Assembly: GCA_964420605.1 (NCBI GenBank)
Contig: CAYQUC010000002.1
Span: 1-64,000, forward strand
Reading direction: 5' to 3'
Length of the DNA stretch: 64,000 nt
From: CAYQUC01 sp964420605
Lineage (GTDB): Bacteria; Pseudomonadota; Gammaproteobacteria; UBA6429; Thiohalophilaceae
In this document: piece after piece, positions 19,231 through 27,952 of the stretch
Position numbering within the stretch: position 1 is the first letter of the stretch
Layout: each line of letters begins with the position of its first letter
Made by a program: the position numbers and the translations under genes
The notes under the pieces: generated by a model
Database searches by the model: none
What the model was told of the DNA's origin: nothing
The model's input: the letters and a program-made list of their open reading frames with translations, nothing else

Positions 19231-19809
19231 ATGTTAATTCAAAACAGCAGTCGTAGTGTCGTGCTGGCATTAAGCATTATAATTGTATTATTTAGCAGTA
19301 CGGTTTTTGCTATGAAACCGTCTAAATTTTTAAAACTGTATGATTTGAACAATGATAAACAGGTTTCTAAAGCAGAGTTTAAAATCGCCGTTAAACAATT
19401 ATTTGACAAGCTTGATAAAAATGGTGATAAAAAAATTAGTATTTTTGAGTTTAGGCAACGTAACACCAAGTCTAAAAAACGACCTCGCTTTACTAAAATG
19501 GATGTTAATGCCGATGGTAAGATCAGCCAGAGTGAGTTTTTACATGCCAAAAGTCCCGCCGCGCAACAGCGTTTTAATCACCTCGATATTAACCGTGACG
19601 GTTTTATAACTCGATTTGAATTCTCACGCAGATTAGCTCGAGCACCAAAAAATATCAACAATAAACGTTTTACTAAATTTGATAGTGATAAGGATGGTAC
19701 GCTTTCTGAATTTGAAATACTGTCAGTACGTGAAAAATGGTTTCACGTTTTAGACCGTAATAATGATTCATTAGTTAGTGAGCAAGAAATTGAAAAAATG
19801 CAGCATTAA
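19231..19809 (+). CDS. Exported EF-hand calcium-binding protein
   Basis: 192 residues with an N-terminal signal peptide (VVLALSIIIVLFSSTVFA). Six EF-hand loops fill the mature part: DLNNDKQVSKAE, DKNGDKKISIFE, DVNADGKISQSE, DINRDGFITRFE, DSDKDGTLSEFE and DRNNDSLVSEQE. They look like three pairs. Several loops have Gly or Ser variations at loop position 6, so affinity may vary. It is probably a periplasmic calcium sensor or buffer, a calmodulin-like protein. Convergent with the hydrolase gene, 28 bp apart. Confidence 0.88.
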   Translation: MLIQNSSRSVVLALSIIIVLFSSTVFAMKPSKFLKLYDLNNDKQVSKAEFKIAVKQLFDKLDKNGDKKISIFEFRQRNTKSKKRPRFTKMDVNADGKISQSEFLHAKSPAAQQRFNHLDINRDGFITRFEFSRRLARAPKNINNKRFTKFDSDKDGTLSEFEILSVREKWFHVLDRNNDSLVSEQEIEKMQH

Positions 19810-19837
19810 ATTTCTTACTAGAAGAATATTTAGATAA

Positions 19838-20713
19838 TTATTTTACTGTGTTATCAGGAAAGTTATTGTTTAACATTGAGGTAAGATGATTAACGAATAG
19901 TCTACGATTATTCTCAACAGTAAATATTTGTATGTGTTTAATGTTTTCTAAAGTCCAGAATAATTTAGGTGGGTTTGCAGCGTTATAAAGCGCTTGTCCA
20001 TGTGAGTAGGGTATTACTTGGTCTTGTTTGCTGTGTATTATTAGCAATGGTACGGGTGTTATGTTTGGAACAGCTTCAATCGGAGAGTAATTGTCAGACA
20101 CCATAAACGATAAGGGCCATTGTACGAGCCAGGTTAGCCAGAAATTATTTAAATAATCACGCGTGATGTCGCGGTAGCTGGTAAAACCACTGTCCGCTAT
20201 CATGCCACGAATTGAATTTTTATATTTAGAATCGGCTAAGCCATATAATGCGATGGCTGCTCCAAGGCTTTGCCCAAAAATAATTATCTTTTGTGTATCA
20301 ATGTCGGGATTATTCATTAACCAGGTTAAGGCAGAATCAAAATCGTGTTGCACTCCGGTTAAGCTTGGCAAGCCTTCTGAGCGACCGTATCCTTGGTAGT
20401 CGAATAAAAAAACATTAAAGCCTGCATGAGGCATCCAAAAAACACTGCTAATGTGTGCGCTAATATTTTGCGCATTGCCATGCAAAAATAAGATGGTTGC
20501 GATACTGGTGTTTTGCCGGCTAGGAAGAAACCAGCCGTGCAATTTGACGTTGTTCTCGGATGTAAAGTAAACATCTTGGTAATGAATATCGTTTAATTCT
20601 AGATCAGCATAATGATAGCTGTCGGGTTGAAATAACAAATTACTACACGAGGTAATGCCAAAACAAAAACAAAGCAAAATTATTTTTGTTTGGTTATTGT
20701 TGAAAAACACCAT
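19838..20713 (-). CDS. Alpha/beta hydrolase, lipoprotein
   Basis: 291 residues. An N-terminal lipoprotein signal ends FGITSC (Cys23), so the enzyme is probably membrane-anchored in the periplasm. The alpha/beta hydrolase core is intact: oxyanion segment FLHGNAQN, DYQGYGRSEG, nucleophile elbow GQSLGA (Ser149), acid in SKQDQVIP (Asp231) and His260 in NIKHIQIF. It resembles the BAAT/Abhydrolase_12-like peptidase-esterase group; the substrate is unknown. Its ATG overlaps the stop of the upstream DUF4105 gene by 1 nt (TAATG), showing translational coupling. Confidence 0.88.
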   Translation of the reverse strand: MVFFNNNQTKIILLCFCFGITSCSNLLFQPDSYHYADLELNDIHYQDVYFTSENNVKLHGWFLPSRQNTSIATILFLHGNAQNISAHISSVFWMPHAGFNVFLFDYQGYGRSEGLPSLTGVQHDFDSALTWLMNNPDIDTQKIIIFGQSLGAAIALYGLADSKYKNSIRGMIADSGFTSYRDITRDYLNNFWLTWLVQWPLSFMVSDNYSPIEAVPNITPVPLLIIHSKQDQVIPYSHGQALYNAANPPKLFWTLENIKHIQIFTVENNRRLFVNHLTSMLNNNFPDNTVK

Positions 20714-22638
20714 TAATAATACCAGTTTAAGCTAACCTTAAATTCGTTTTGTAGCTTGTGTTTAATACCCTGTTGTAATAATTGTAGACGTATAGATTGA
20801 TTTTTACTGATTGAGTAGCTCTGTGCTAGCTTAAGTTGTTGATATGTTAGGTTGTTATTATTGCTATCGTAATATTGGTTGGTGGCATCGAGCCATATTT
20901 TCCAGCTTGGCGTTACTTCCCATATAAATCCTAAGTTTGGCCCTAGTGCTGCCGATGCGGTGTTTTTAAAACGCGCATGAAACAGTATGGTTGATTCGAG
21001 TAAAGCATAAACTCGGATAGAATTAAAGAATTCATAACTCAGTCCGGCAGCGCCATTAAAGTTGAGCACCAAGGTATTGGCATCGGTTACGACGGGTAAG
21101 CGTTCATAACTGGTCTTAAATTTCCAACTGATGGGCTTAAAAAATGTTGTTCGTTGTTTGATGGAATAAATGCTAAAGAAATCAATTTTTTCTAAATAGA
21201 CTTTATTTTGTTTGGTATTGAGCCGAGCAAAAACATCTATAAAGTTTATTTGCAGGCCATCAACATAACCGTCATTATTGTCGAGTAAGTCATGGTAGGC
21301 TGGTCGCCAATTAAATTCGACAAATTCATCATTTATTTTTTTGCCATAGGATAGTTGTATCCGTGATGATTTATGGCCTTGTTCTGGACGAATCAACGGC
21401 TGTTTAGCGAGCGGGATATTGATTGATGGATTTAATTTGTTTCGTACTTTTAATATCGTTAACGAACGTTTAGCATAATCTGCCCTATTGAGTTCATTTG
21501 ATTTGTATAAATATTGCAAGTAATTGTAGGCAGTTTCTAACACATATATTTTATTAGTTTCATCCAATGCTGTGAATTGCGAGCTTGATGTTTTTTCTTT
21601 GCCGTGCACATAGTCTAATATCAGCGGTAAATTGCTGCCGGCATATTCTTCGAGTTGGAATTTTAAATTGGTTAATAATGAGGGACGGTAACGCGTTTTT
21701 TTGACGAGCTTTTTACTCACAATAACGCGAACGGTGTCCGCAGGAATAACGTCCAGTGGAAATTCTGCGGCCAAGTTTAAACCGGGTCGGGCGACATCTA
21801 ATAGAGCTAGCAATTGGTAAGAGCAGTTTTCATCTAAAAAATAATAATCGAAAATGGTTTTTCGTAATTCCCACATGTGTTGCAACATGCGATTTGCTTC
21901 TGTGGGGGTGAGGTCGAGCTCATATTCCCATATATCGCGATTTTCAAGATCGTTATACTCATTAACTTTGTCGTAATACGGTACGATGGCAAATAAACCG
22001 GGATAACCACCAGCCAAGCCTTTTATTGCAAAAGCAAGTCCATTTGTTTCATTGGTATTGGCGGCGTAGGTTATTGCGTAGGATGTTAGGTAGTTTTGTT
22101 TTTGTGCAGCCGGTGGATCAACGCGTAATAATGTATGGCCAAACATCGAGCCGGGGTTATTAATGTACGCCGCAGGAAATGCTAGCGTTACACTATTAGG
22201 GTTGATGGAGTTAATCCACTCTTTATATTCTGGACAGTCAACACTCGGTAGTGCGGTTTTTAATGCAGGTAGTTGTTTTGCGAGCCAATTTTTTCTGGCA
22301 ATAAATAAACATTGCGGATGATCATTTGGCTTACTAATGAATAAGGGTTTAAATAGTGCGCGTAGAGTTGCTCTTAACTCGGCTTTGGGATTGAATTTTC
22401 CGTCGTTAGCAAAAAAGAAATTACTACTATCAGCTTGGCTAGTGTAGCCGGGTGTTATTAAATTGGGACGGTAATGCAGCAAATCACGCCAGCTAGCACG
22501 CTCATGAAGTTTGAGTTGCAGCGCTTGATCGACGAATCCGCGAATTTTTGTATCGGCTATGTCGGCATACAATATTGCTGTAGAACAGAAATAGAATGCG
22601 CTAAATAATAATGCGCTAAGCTTAATTCGGATACCCAT
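20713..22638 (-). CDS. DUF4105 domain protein, permuted NlpC/P60-like
   Basis: 641 residues with a signal peptide. The central DUF4105 region has NNPGSMFGHTLLRVDPP (His) about residue 166 and YYFLDENCSYQLLALLD (Cys) about residue 271. That order, His before Cys, is the circularly permuted papain-like arrangement proposed for this family. The C-terminal half is rich in aromatic beta strands (NLGFIWEVTPSWKIWLD) and ends NWYY, suggesting an outer-membrane barrel or similar. The function of the family is not established; an amidase or peptidase is plausible. It is coupled to the hydrolase gene. Confidence 0.85.
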   Translation of the reverse strand: MGIRIKLSALLFSAFYFCSTAILYADIADTKIRGFVDQALQLKLHERASWRDLLHYRPNLITPGYTSQADSSNFFFANDGKFNPKAELRATLRALFKPLFISKPNDHPQCLFIARKNWLAKQLPALKTALPSVDCPEYKEWINSINPNSVTLAFPAAYINNPGSMFGHTLLRVDPPAAQKQNYLTSYAITYAANTNETNGLAFAIKGLAGGYPGLFAIVPYYDKVNEYNDLENRDIWEYELDLTPTEANRMLQHMWELRKTIFDYYFLDENCSYQLLALLDVARPGLNLAAEFPLDVIPADTVRVIVSKKLVKKTRYRPSLLTNLKFQLEEYAGSNLPLILDYVHGKEKTSSSQFTALDETNKIYVLETAYNYLQYLYKSNELNRADYAKRSLTILKVRNKLNPSINIPLAKQPLIRPEQGHKSSRIQLSYGKKINDEFVEFNWRPAYHDLLDNNDGYVDGLQINFIDVFARLNTKQNKVYLEKIDFFSIYSIKQRTTFFKPISWKFKTSYERLPVVTDANTLVLNFNGAAGLSYEFFNSIRVYALLESTILFHARFKNTASAALGPNLGFIWEVTPSWKIWLDATNQYYDSNNNNLTYQQLKLAQSYSISKNQSIRLQLLQQGIKHKLQNEFKVSLNWYY

Positions 22639-22690
22639 AATGTTGTTTTATTGCGTTGGGCGAAAGTGAGTGATTAATGTTATTAGTGTG

Positions 22691-22724
22691 AAAAAAAACC
22701 CGACGTGAAACAGACCGTCGGGTT
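22691..22724 (-). terminator. Rho-independent terminator of the DUF3015 gene
   Basis: Perfect 9-bp stem AACCCGACG/CGTCGGGTT with a 10-nt loop, followed on the minus strand by a run of T residues (eight A on the plus strand, two of them in the stem). It starts 30 bp after the DUF3015 stop. Confidence 0.9.
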
Positions 22725-22753
22725 AGATTACTATTTAATTTTAAAAAATAAAA

Positions 22754-23239
22754 TTATATAGTATATGCTGCTAATTTTTCGTTGTTAGCCATAACTGAAT
22801 CTAAGCTAGCTAAAACTTCTTCAACAGTTGCGCTTTCTGAAGCAAAGATTGAATCAAAGTTATCACGTGTTGTTTTGTAGAAAGTTGCTTTATCTTGCTC
22901 AGCAATTCCCATTAAATTAGCCATTGTTTCTAAAGACTCGCCTTTACCAACAGCCATATCATGAGATACTTTGTCGATGTTTGCAGCCATGAATGTTGAT
23001 AAAGCAGCAGTTGATTTTACAACGCCGTCTTTAGAACAACCACCAGTACCAGAAGTAATACCAAATGTTTGGTTACCAGAAGTACCGTTAGTAGTAGCAG
23101 CCATCACTTGGTTAGCTACGCCTGTTTTACCATTAAAAACCATTGAACCCCAACCACAACCTACATTGTTTGGGCCTTCAGCATTTGCGGCACTGATACT
23201 AGCGATTGTTAATACTGTTGCAACTAATAATTTTTTCAT
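22754..23239 (-). CDS. DUF3015 family exported protein
   Basis: 161 residues with a clear signal peptide (KKLLVATVLTIASISAANA). The mature start GPNNVGCGWGSMVFNG, a GGCS segment and the helical tail with a TRDNFDSIF stretch match the DUF3015 family of small periplasmic proteins of unknown function. Two cysteines (about residues 28 and 68) may form a disulfide. It has its own terminator and a 270-bp upstream region, so it appears monocistronic. Strong codon and signal quality suggest good expression. Confidence 0.82.
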   Translation of the reverse strand: MKKLLVATVLTIASISAANAEGPNNVGCGWGSMVFNGKTGVANQVMAATTNGTSGNQTFGITSGTGGCSKDGVVKSTAALSTFMAANIDKVSHDMAVGKGESLETMANLMGIAEQDKATFYKTTRDNFDSIFASESATVEEVLASLDSVMANNEKLAAYTI

Positions 23240-23511
23240 TTTATAACTCCGTGTCTAATTGTTTAAATATTAATATTTACTTTATAATAAAAGCAGTTAA
23301 TTATAATCGATTAATCGAGCATAGATTATCCTGTTAATTTTGCAAACTGTCTAACTATTTATTATGTTATAAAAATAAAAATAATTTATATGTGAAGTTA
23401 TCGTATTTTACTTAATACCAAACTAGTTAGTGGCATGTATTTATTTTTTAGTCAGACTTGTTTTGTTAAGCTTTACTTGACTTTAGTGCATTAATTCAAC
23501 ATTATTCAGAC

Positions 23512-25263
23512 TTAAAATACAAATTTAGCGCTGATATTGGCATAGTGTACCCAATTTTCATTGTTTACTGCTGAGTCTGCTCGACTTAAGGACTGTGCAC
23601 TAACATAGGATGCCGTAAACCATTTGTGATTATAAGCAAAACTGTAGCCCCATCCAGACAACGTTATGCGTTTACCATCCACAAATGGATATGCTTCGCC
23701 AATATCGTAAAATAGGCTCATGCTAAGCGGCGTTAAGAAAAATTTTTTGTGCCACGGTAATGTCCACAGGCCAATTGGAAGAATCAAATCATTGCGTAGT
23801 GAAATGCCATTATCACTTGAAATAATGTTTTCTTTGAAACCGCGTATAGAATATTCCCCCCCCAATACAAATTGTTTTTCACCGTATAAGGCGGTATTTG
23901 ATGACTGGGCATTTAATGAGTTTTGTATCGAAAATGAATAACGGGACGATCGCAAGTAATGTTGGCGGTAATATGCATATAGCTTTATGACATCATACTC
24001 CGCGTGTGGCTGCGATTTTTGAATGGTATCGGAGTCCGTTATTGCGCCGAATAATGGCATACCTTTAATCAGGCTTGGTGATAGTATGAGGGTTGAGTTT
24101 GGAAAGTAATGGCTGTATGTCAAACTGTAGTTGATATTGGCGATTTGACGTGATGAGGTTTCAATTTGCGTATCATTAATGTAACTTTTTCGGTCGCTAT
24201 ATTCGACTTTAAAAGCGTTTTCCAGTTTATTGTGTTTGCTTCGATACAAGATTTGATTGGCTGAGAATTGTGTGGTTTGGATTGTGCTTTTTGATAAAAA
24301 AGACAGGGTACTACCAGTAATTGTTCGGATAGTATCGCCTAGATTGTAATTTAAATTAAAATTCCAATAACCATACGGTATCGTGGCATTAATGCGAATG
24401 GTTTCATTTTTGTTATTATCATCGGGTAATGCGCGCTGCCATGAAACAGACAGTATATCGTTATATCCCAATAGGTTTTCTTTTGTGTAATTCAGGTTAT
24501 ACAAATCTTCCCCAGTTGATTTAACACCGCCATTATTGTAGGTGACGGTTAATTGTTGCGTTGCATGGGCTGATGTAGGCTCGAGTAATATAATGTCACT
24601 ATAACCGGGCCGTGATGCGGGTTTAATTTTCATTTTAAACTGCTGCGAAAATAATTTATTCAGTTGCTCTAGACCTTGATCAAGCCCCTGAATGCTCAAT
24701 ATGTCGCCTGTTTTAAGTGGGAAAGCAGCCTGTATTCTGGCGTTATCGCTGCGATTATTGTCCCCCAATATAAACGCAGCAACTTTACCTTCGATGACCC
24801 AAATTTCTAGATTGCCTTTTTCGAGAAAACTATTTTGTTTTTGTTTTATGGTTACCCGAGTTGTGATGAATCCGTTTTGTAAATACCATTGCTGAATTTG
24901 TGTGGCAATTCGTGTTATTTGTTTATTATCCAAACATTGTTTTAACACGGGCTTAATTATTGCGTTGCGATCAGATGCTGGAATTAAGTCTGCACCATAA
25001 GTAAACACATTAGTGATGATGCGGCATTCATCCTTGGCTAATAAGTTGTTCGCGTCTATTTTAATGTTGGGTGTTTTTTGCGAAGGTCGTTGGTTTAAGC
25101 GTTTATTTGCCTCAAGTTCTCGCTGCTGCTGCTGTTCTCGGTTTTGTTCAATTATAATAGGTGCAACTTGTGGCGCTGCATAACTGACTGTTGAATAATA
25201 AAATAAAACAGTAACTACTATTAAAAAAATACCAATGTGTTTTTGAACAGTAATGTTTCTCAT
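23512..25263 (-). CDS. TpsB outer-membrane translocator (ShlB/FhaC/HecB family)
   Basis: 583 residues. After a signal peptide and a Gln/Arg-rich linker comes a POTRA-type region (CRIITNVFTYGADLIP; QQWYLQNGFITTRVTI, about residues 80-210). A 16-stranded barrel with the conserved FVLGGEYSIRGF motif (about residues 465-476) and a C-terminal phenylalanine follow. Such proteins export a large TpsA partner across the outer membrane; the only TpsA in the window lies 20 kb away (45111). A tract of eight G on the coding strand (23856-23863) sits exactly at the LGG codons. It follows the Sel1 gene on the same strand (70 bp). Confidence 0.9.
   Translation of the reverse strand: MRNITVQKHIGIFLIVVTVLFYYSTVSYAAPQVAPIIIEQNREQQQQRELEANKRLNQRPSQKTPNIKIDANNLLAKDECRIITNVFTYGADLIPASDRNAIIKPVLKQCLDNKQITRIATQIQQWYLQNGFITTRVTIKQKQNSFLEKGNLEIWVIEGKVAAFILGDNNRSDNARIQAAFPLKTGDILSIQGLDQGLEQLNKLFSQQFKMKIKPASRPGYSDIILLEPTSAHATQQLTVTYNNGGVKSTGEDLYNLNYTKENLLGYNDILSVSWQRALPDDNNKNETIRINATIPYGYWNFNLNYNLGDTIRTITGSTLSFLSKSTIQTTQFSANQILYRSKHNKLENAFKVEYSDRKSYINDTQIETSSRQIANINYSLTYSHYFPNSTLILSPSLIKGMPLFGAITDSDTIQKSQPHAEYDVIKLYAYYRQHYLRSSRYSFSIQNSLNAQSSNTALYGEKQFVLGGEYSIRGFKENIISSDNGISLRNDLILPIGLWTLPWHKKFFLTPLSMSLFYDIGEAYPFVDGKRITLSGWGYSFAYNHKWFTASYVSAQSLSRADSAVNNENWVHYANISAKFVF
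23856..23863 (-). repeat. Homopolymer tract of eight G (coding strand) inside tpsB
   Basis: Eight C on the plus strand, read as TTG-GGG-GGG-GAA (Leu-Gly-Gly-Glu) in the TpsB gene. Long G tracts are rare in this AT-rich sequence. Gain or loss of one G would shift the frame before the conserved RGF motif and the last barrel strands. Confidence 0.6.
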
Positions 25264-25294
25264 GGAATTATAATCTTGTCAATTTTAAAAAGTG

Positions 25295-25322
25295 ACATAT
25301 AGGGTCGGATTACCCTATATGT
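25295..25322 (-). terminator. Inverted repeat between Sel1 and tpsB genes
   Basis: Perfect 11-bp arms ACATATAGGGT/ACCCTATATGT with a 6-nt loop, followed on the minus strand by CACTTTTT. It lies between the Sel1 stop and the tpsB start, so it may act as a terminator or attenuator that lowers tpsB expression relative to the upstream gene. Confidence 0.6.
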
Positions 25323-25333
25323 AGACCCAGAAA

Positions 25334-26158
25334 TTAGCTCTTGTCTTTTATTTTTGCGCGCCAGTTTTTAGCTTGTTTTTGCGCCTTTAATAATTGTTTT
25401 CGGCTTAGTGATTCGGTTAAACCCTGCAAATCCTGCATTGCAGCTTGATAACCTTTTGCTAAGGATATGTTTAAATATTTATGAGCCTGAACAGAATCTT
25501 TTTCAACGCCATCACCTTCTTTATAACGCAAGCCAACTTGATACAAGGCATAAGGGTTACCTTGTGTCGCGGCTTGGTTATACCAATAAAAAGTTAAATC
25601 AGCATTTTTCTTCAAACCAATACCGGCTTGATAATTTCGGGCCAGGCGCAATTGTGCAGGGACATATCCGAGTTTGGCTGATTTTTTAAGTAACTTATTG
25701 GCGTGTACTGGGTCCATCTTTGTCACTTTGCCTTCTAATAATAAGCTGGCATAGTTAAATTGGGCTTCAGCATTGCCACTGTCCGCAGCTCTGCTTAAGT
25801 AAATAACGGCTTTATCAAAATTTTGTAATACGCCCGGCGCACCAAGGTGTAATAAGCCGAGTTGGTTAATTGCTCGCGCATATTTTTTATCAGCCGCTTG
25901 TTGGTATAACTCCAATGCTAACGTCATGTTTTGATCTAAGCCAATACCACTTTCGTACATACGCCCAAGATAAAAAAGCGACTCGGCTTCACCGGCCTTA
26001 GCGCCTTTTTGAAAAAGCGTGATGGCTTTCTCGGGCAGATTTTTTTCCATTGCGGTTAGTCCTTGCTTGCTAAACTCTGCCGCGCTAACAAGCTGGCTGA
26101 GTAGTAACAAGTTTGTTGTTAATATGAGTGAAGCTATTGTATTTGAATATATTTTCAT
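25334..26158 (-). CDS. Sel1-repeat exported protein
   Basis: 274 residues with a signal peptide (about 1-26). The mature part is a run of Sel1/TPR-like helical hairpins, each near 36 residues: AGEAESLFYLGRMYESGIGL, AINQLGLLHLGAPGV, AQFNYASLLLEG, AQLRLARNYQAGIGL, ALYQVGLRYKEGDGV. Sel1 repeats mediate protein binding, often in envelope or secretion complexes. It precedes tpsB on the same strand and is divergent from the winged-helix gene. Its upstream region holds a copy of the shared TACAATTCTTAC motif. Confidence 0.88.
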   Translation of the reverse strand: MKIYSNTIASLILTTNLLLLSQLVSAAEFSKQGLTAMEKNLPEKAITLFQKGAKAGEAESLFYLGRMYESGIGLDQNMTLALELYQQAADKKYARAINQLGLLHLGAPGVLQNFDKAVIYLSRAADSGNAEAQFNYASLLLEGKVTKMDPVHANKLLKKSAKLGYVPAQLRLARNYQAGIGLKKNADLTFYWYNQAATQGNPYALYQVGLRYKEGDGVEKDSVQAHKYLNISLAKGYQAAMQDLQGLTESLSRKQLLKAQKQAKNWRAKIKDKS

Positions 26159-26272
26159 GATTGTTTCTCCTTAGAAGTGATTCGAGCTGTTTATTAAGTT
26201 GTGTCTGCGTCACTGTGTTTTTATGTTGAGCTAACAGCTTATCGTAAATTTTTGTGATAATTTATTTTGTCT

Positions 26273-26297
26273 TACAATTCTTACAATTCGATAATTT
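26273..26297 (+). promoter_or_regulatory. Shared regulatory motif, copy A (Sel1-tpsB / regulator divergon)
   Basis: TACAATTCTTAC followed after 9 nt by ATTT. Here the core is a tandem repeat CTTACAATTCTTACAATTC with a 9-bp period. It lies 115 bp before the minus-strand Sel1 start and 149 bp before the plus-strand winged-helix start. Confidence 0.55.
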
Positions 26298-26433
26298 AAC
26301 TTAGATGCATTAATAGGAAGGTATTTGTTGTATGTTAAATAGACAAAAATAATGTTAGATTTTTGTGTTTAGTTTTAAAAAATGGCCCTCTAATCTTAGT
26401 AACGCAAAAAGAAAATTAATGAAGGAAAACAGC

Positions 26434-26928
26434 ATGAGTTATTTAGCATTAGAGAGTCAGGCCAACTTTAATACCACTGTTAACAACGCTAACGTCGTAT
26501 TAGCGATGCAATTACGTAATATTGAACGCTGTCTAAAAGAAAAAGATTTTTCAAGCGGTCTCACTATTATCAGTCAGTTACTGCACGGCAATACCGTAAA
26601 AGCGAAGCCAACTATACCGACAAAAATTCAGTTTGGTACCTTGTCTGTAGATAAAACCAATGGAGCTGTACGGCTTAAGGGAGACAATGTTGAATTAACA
26701 AGTAATGAGTTTAAATTGCTTATTATGTTCGTTGAGAATCCGAATGTCATTATTAGCCGAGACACATTACATGAAACTATATTAAAAACAGAATACGATG
26801 GTTTGAATCGAGCTATCGATAACACCGTTTCACGAATTAGAAAAAAACTCGGTGATGATTGTTTGGCTCAATTAAAAATAAAATCGATTCGCGGTAAAGG
26901 CTATTTGTTTTCATCTAATGAGTGGTAA
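26434..26928 (+). CDS. Winged-helix DNA-binding protein without receiver domain
   Basis: 164 residues from the ATG at 26434, chosen because AAGGA lies 7 nt upstream; in-frame starts further up have poorer context. The C-terminal 95 residues are an OmpR/PhoB-type effector domain: VELTSNEFKLLIMFVENPN, EYDGLNRAIDNTVSRIRKKL, IKSIRGKGYLF. The N-terminal 65 residues are short and helical, with no phosphoacceptor receiver. Its domain is closely similar to that of the next gene. It is a likely transcription factor not controlled by phosphorylation, 33 bp before its paralogue. Confidence 0.85.
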   Translation: MSYLALESQANFNTTVNNANVVLAMQLRNIERCLKEKDFSSGLTIISQLLHGNTVKAKPTIPTKIQFGTLSVDKTNGAVRLKGDNVELTSNEFKLLIMFVENPNVIISRDTLHETILKTEYDGLNRAIDNTVSRIRKKLGDDCLAQLKIKSIRGKGYLFSSNEW

Positions 26929-26961
26929 TGACAACAATAAAGTAGTCTCAATATTAAAAAT

Positions 26962-27705
26962 ATGAATCCTTTATATAGAGCAAACAACCCAATGGAATGC
27001 AATGATAATCCCGTTATTCTCGTCATCACTAGGGACGTAATTTATTTTGAAAAAATTAAGTACTATATAGAACAGCATCGTTATACTATTACGTTGGTAA
27101 CTGATGTTACTGATGCAGTTCGATTACATGAGATACCAAAAATAAATTTAATTATCATTAGCGATGATGTGTTAAATTCTGCTTATGATATTTTTAAACT
27201 TTGGGTAGTGGACGACAAAATAAAATACATGGTAGTAACAGATTCCAGCCATTCCTGTGAAACATTAACCATCAATTACCTTGAGTCCGGTGCAACCGAT
27301 GTTGTTGATAAATCCATTCGGTGTCAATTATTGCTAGCAAAAATACGGGTGTTATTGTCATTAGCCGATACTAAATTGAATTTATCAGAGCAAGCAAAAG
27401 AAAGCCTGAACATTGGATTACTTGAAATTAATAGTAAACTGGGCTTGGCAGTTTATAATAAACGCAATCTCAATTTAACGACAAACGAATTTAGTTTGTT
27501 ACTGTTGTTTCTGCGTAAACCAAACCAAATTTTCAGCCGCGAAAAATTGTATAAAACGTTATTTAAATATGAATATGATGGTATTAGTCGTTCAATTGAT
27601 AATACTGTGTTTAGAATTCGTCGAAAACTCGATAATCAAGGAATTACCGATGTTAAGATTAAATCCATTCGAGGCAGGGGGTATTGCGCATTGCTCTCAG
27701 AGTAG
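26962..27705 (+). CDS. OmpR-family regulator with degenerate receiver
   Basis: 247 residues. The N-terminal domain has receiver-like strands (VILVITRDVIYFEKI; LIIISDDVLNS; MVVTDSS; GATDVVDKSI). The acidic pair near the start is reduced, and the phosphoacceptor Asp position aligns with Ser (IIIS), so it is likely a pseudo-receiver. The conserved Lys (VVDK) is kept. The C-terminal winged helix (TTNEFSLLLLFLRKPNQIF; EYDGISRSIDNTVFRIRRKL; IKSIRGRGY) parallels the preceding gene. No histidine kinase is adjacent. The two regulators may act together on nearby promoters, possibly at the shared motif. Confidence 0.85.
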   Translation: MNPLYRANNPMECNDNPVILVITRDVIYFEKIKYYIEQHRYTITLVTDVTDAVRLHEIPKINLIIISDDVLNSAYDIFKLWVVDDKIKYMVVTDSSHSCETLTINYLESGATDVVDKSIRCQLLLAKIRVLLSLADTKLNLSEQAKESLNIGLLEINSKLGLAVYNKRNLNLTTNEFSLLLLFLRKPNQIFSREKLYKTLFKYEYDGISRSIDNTVFRIRRKLDNQGITDVKIKSIRGRGYCALLSE

Positions 27706-27952
27706 TTGTGGTTATTTAATTCATTTGAAAATGATACTTATAAAATGAGTTCCACCTTAGCCGATGGTCTTAGTTTGGCTACTCCAATTTCCAATCCTAA
27801 CATCTTTTTTTTTCAAACTATGCTTTAGTGGGGCTCTTTTCAAGTAACTCAGTAGTAATTGTTATTAAAGTTCCAGATCACTATTATTCCGCTATTTTTT
27901 AATTTCGATTGGGTTTAAAATTGTTGATATCAGCACGGTGGAGTGGGTTATT

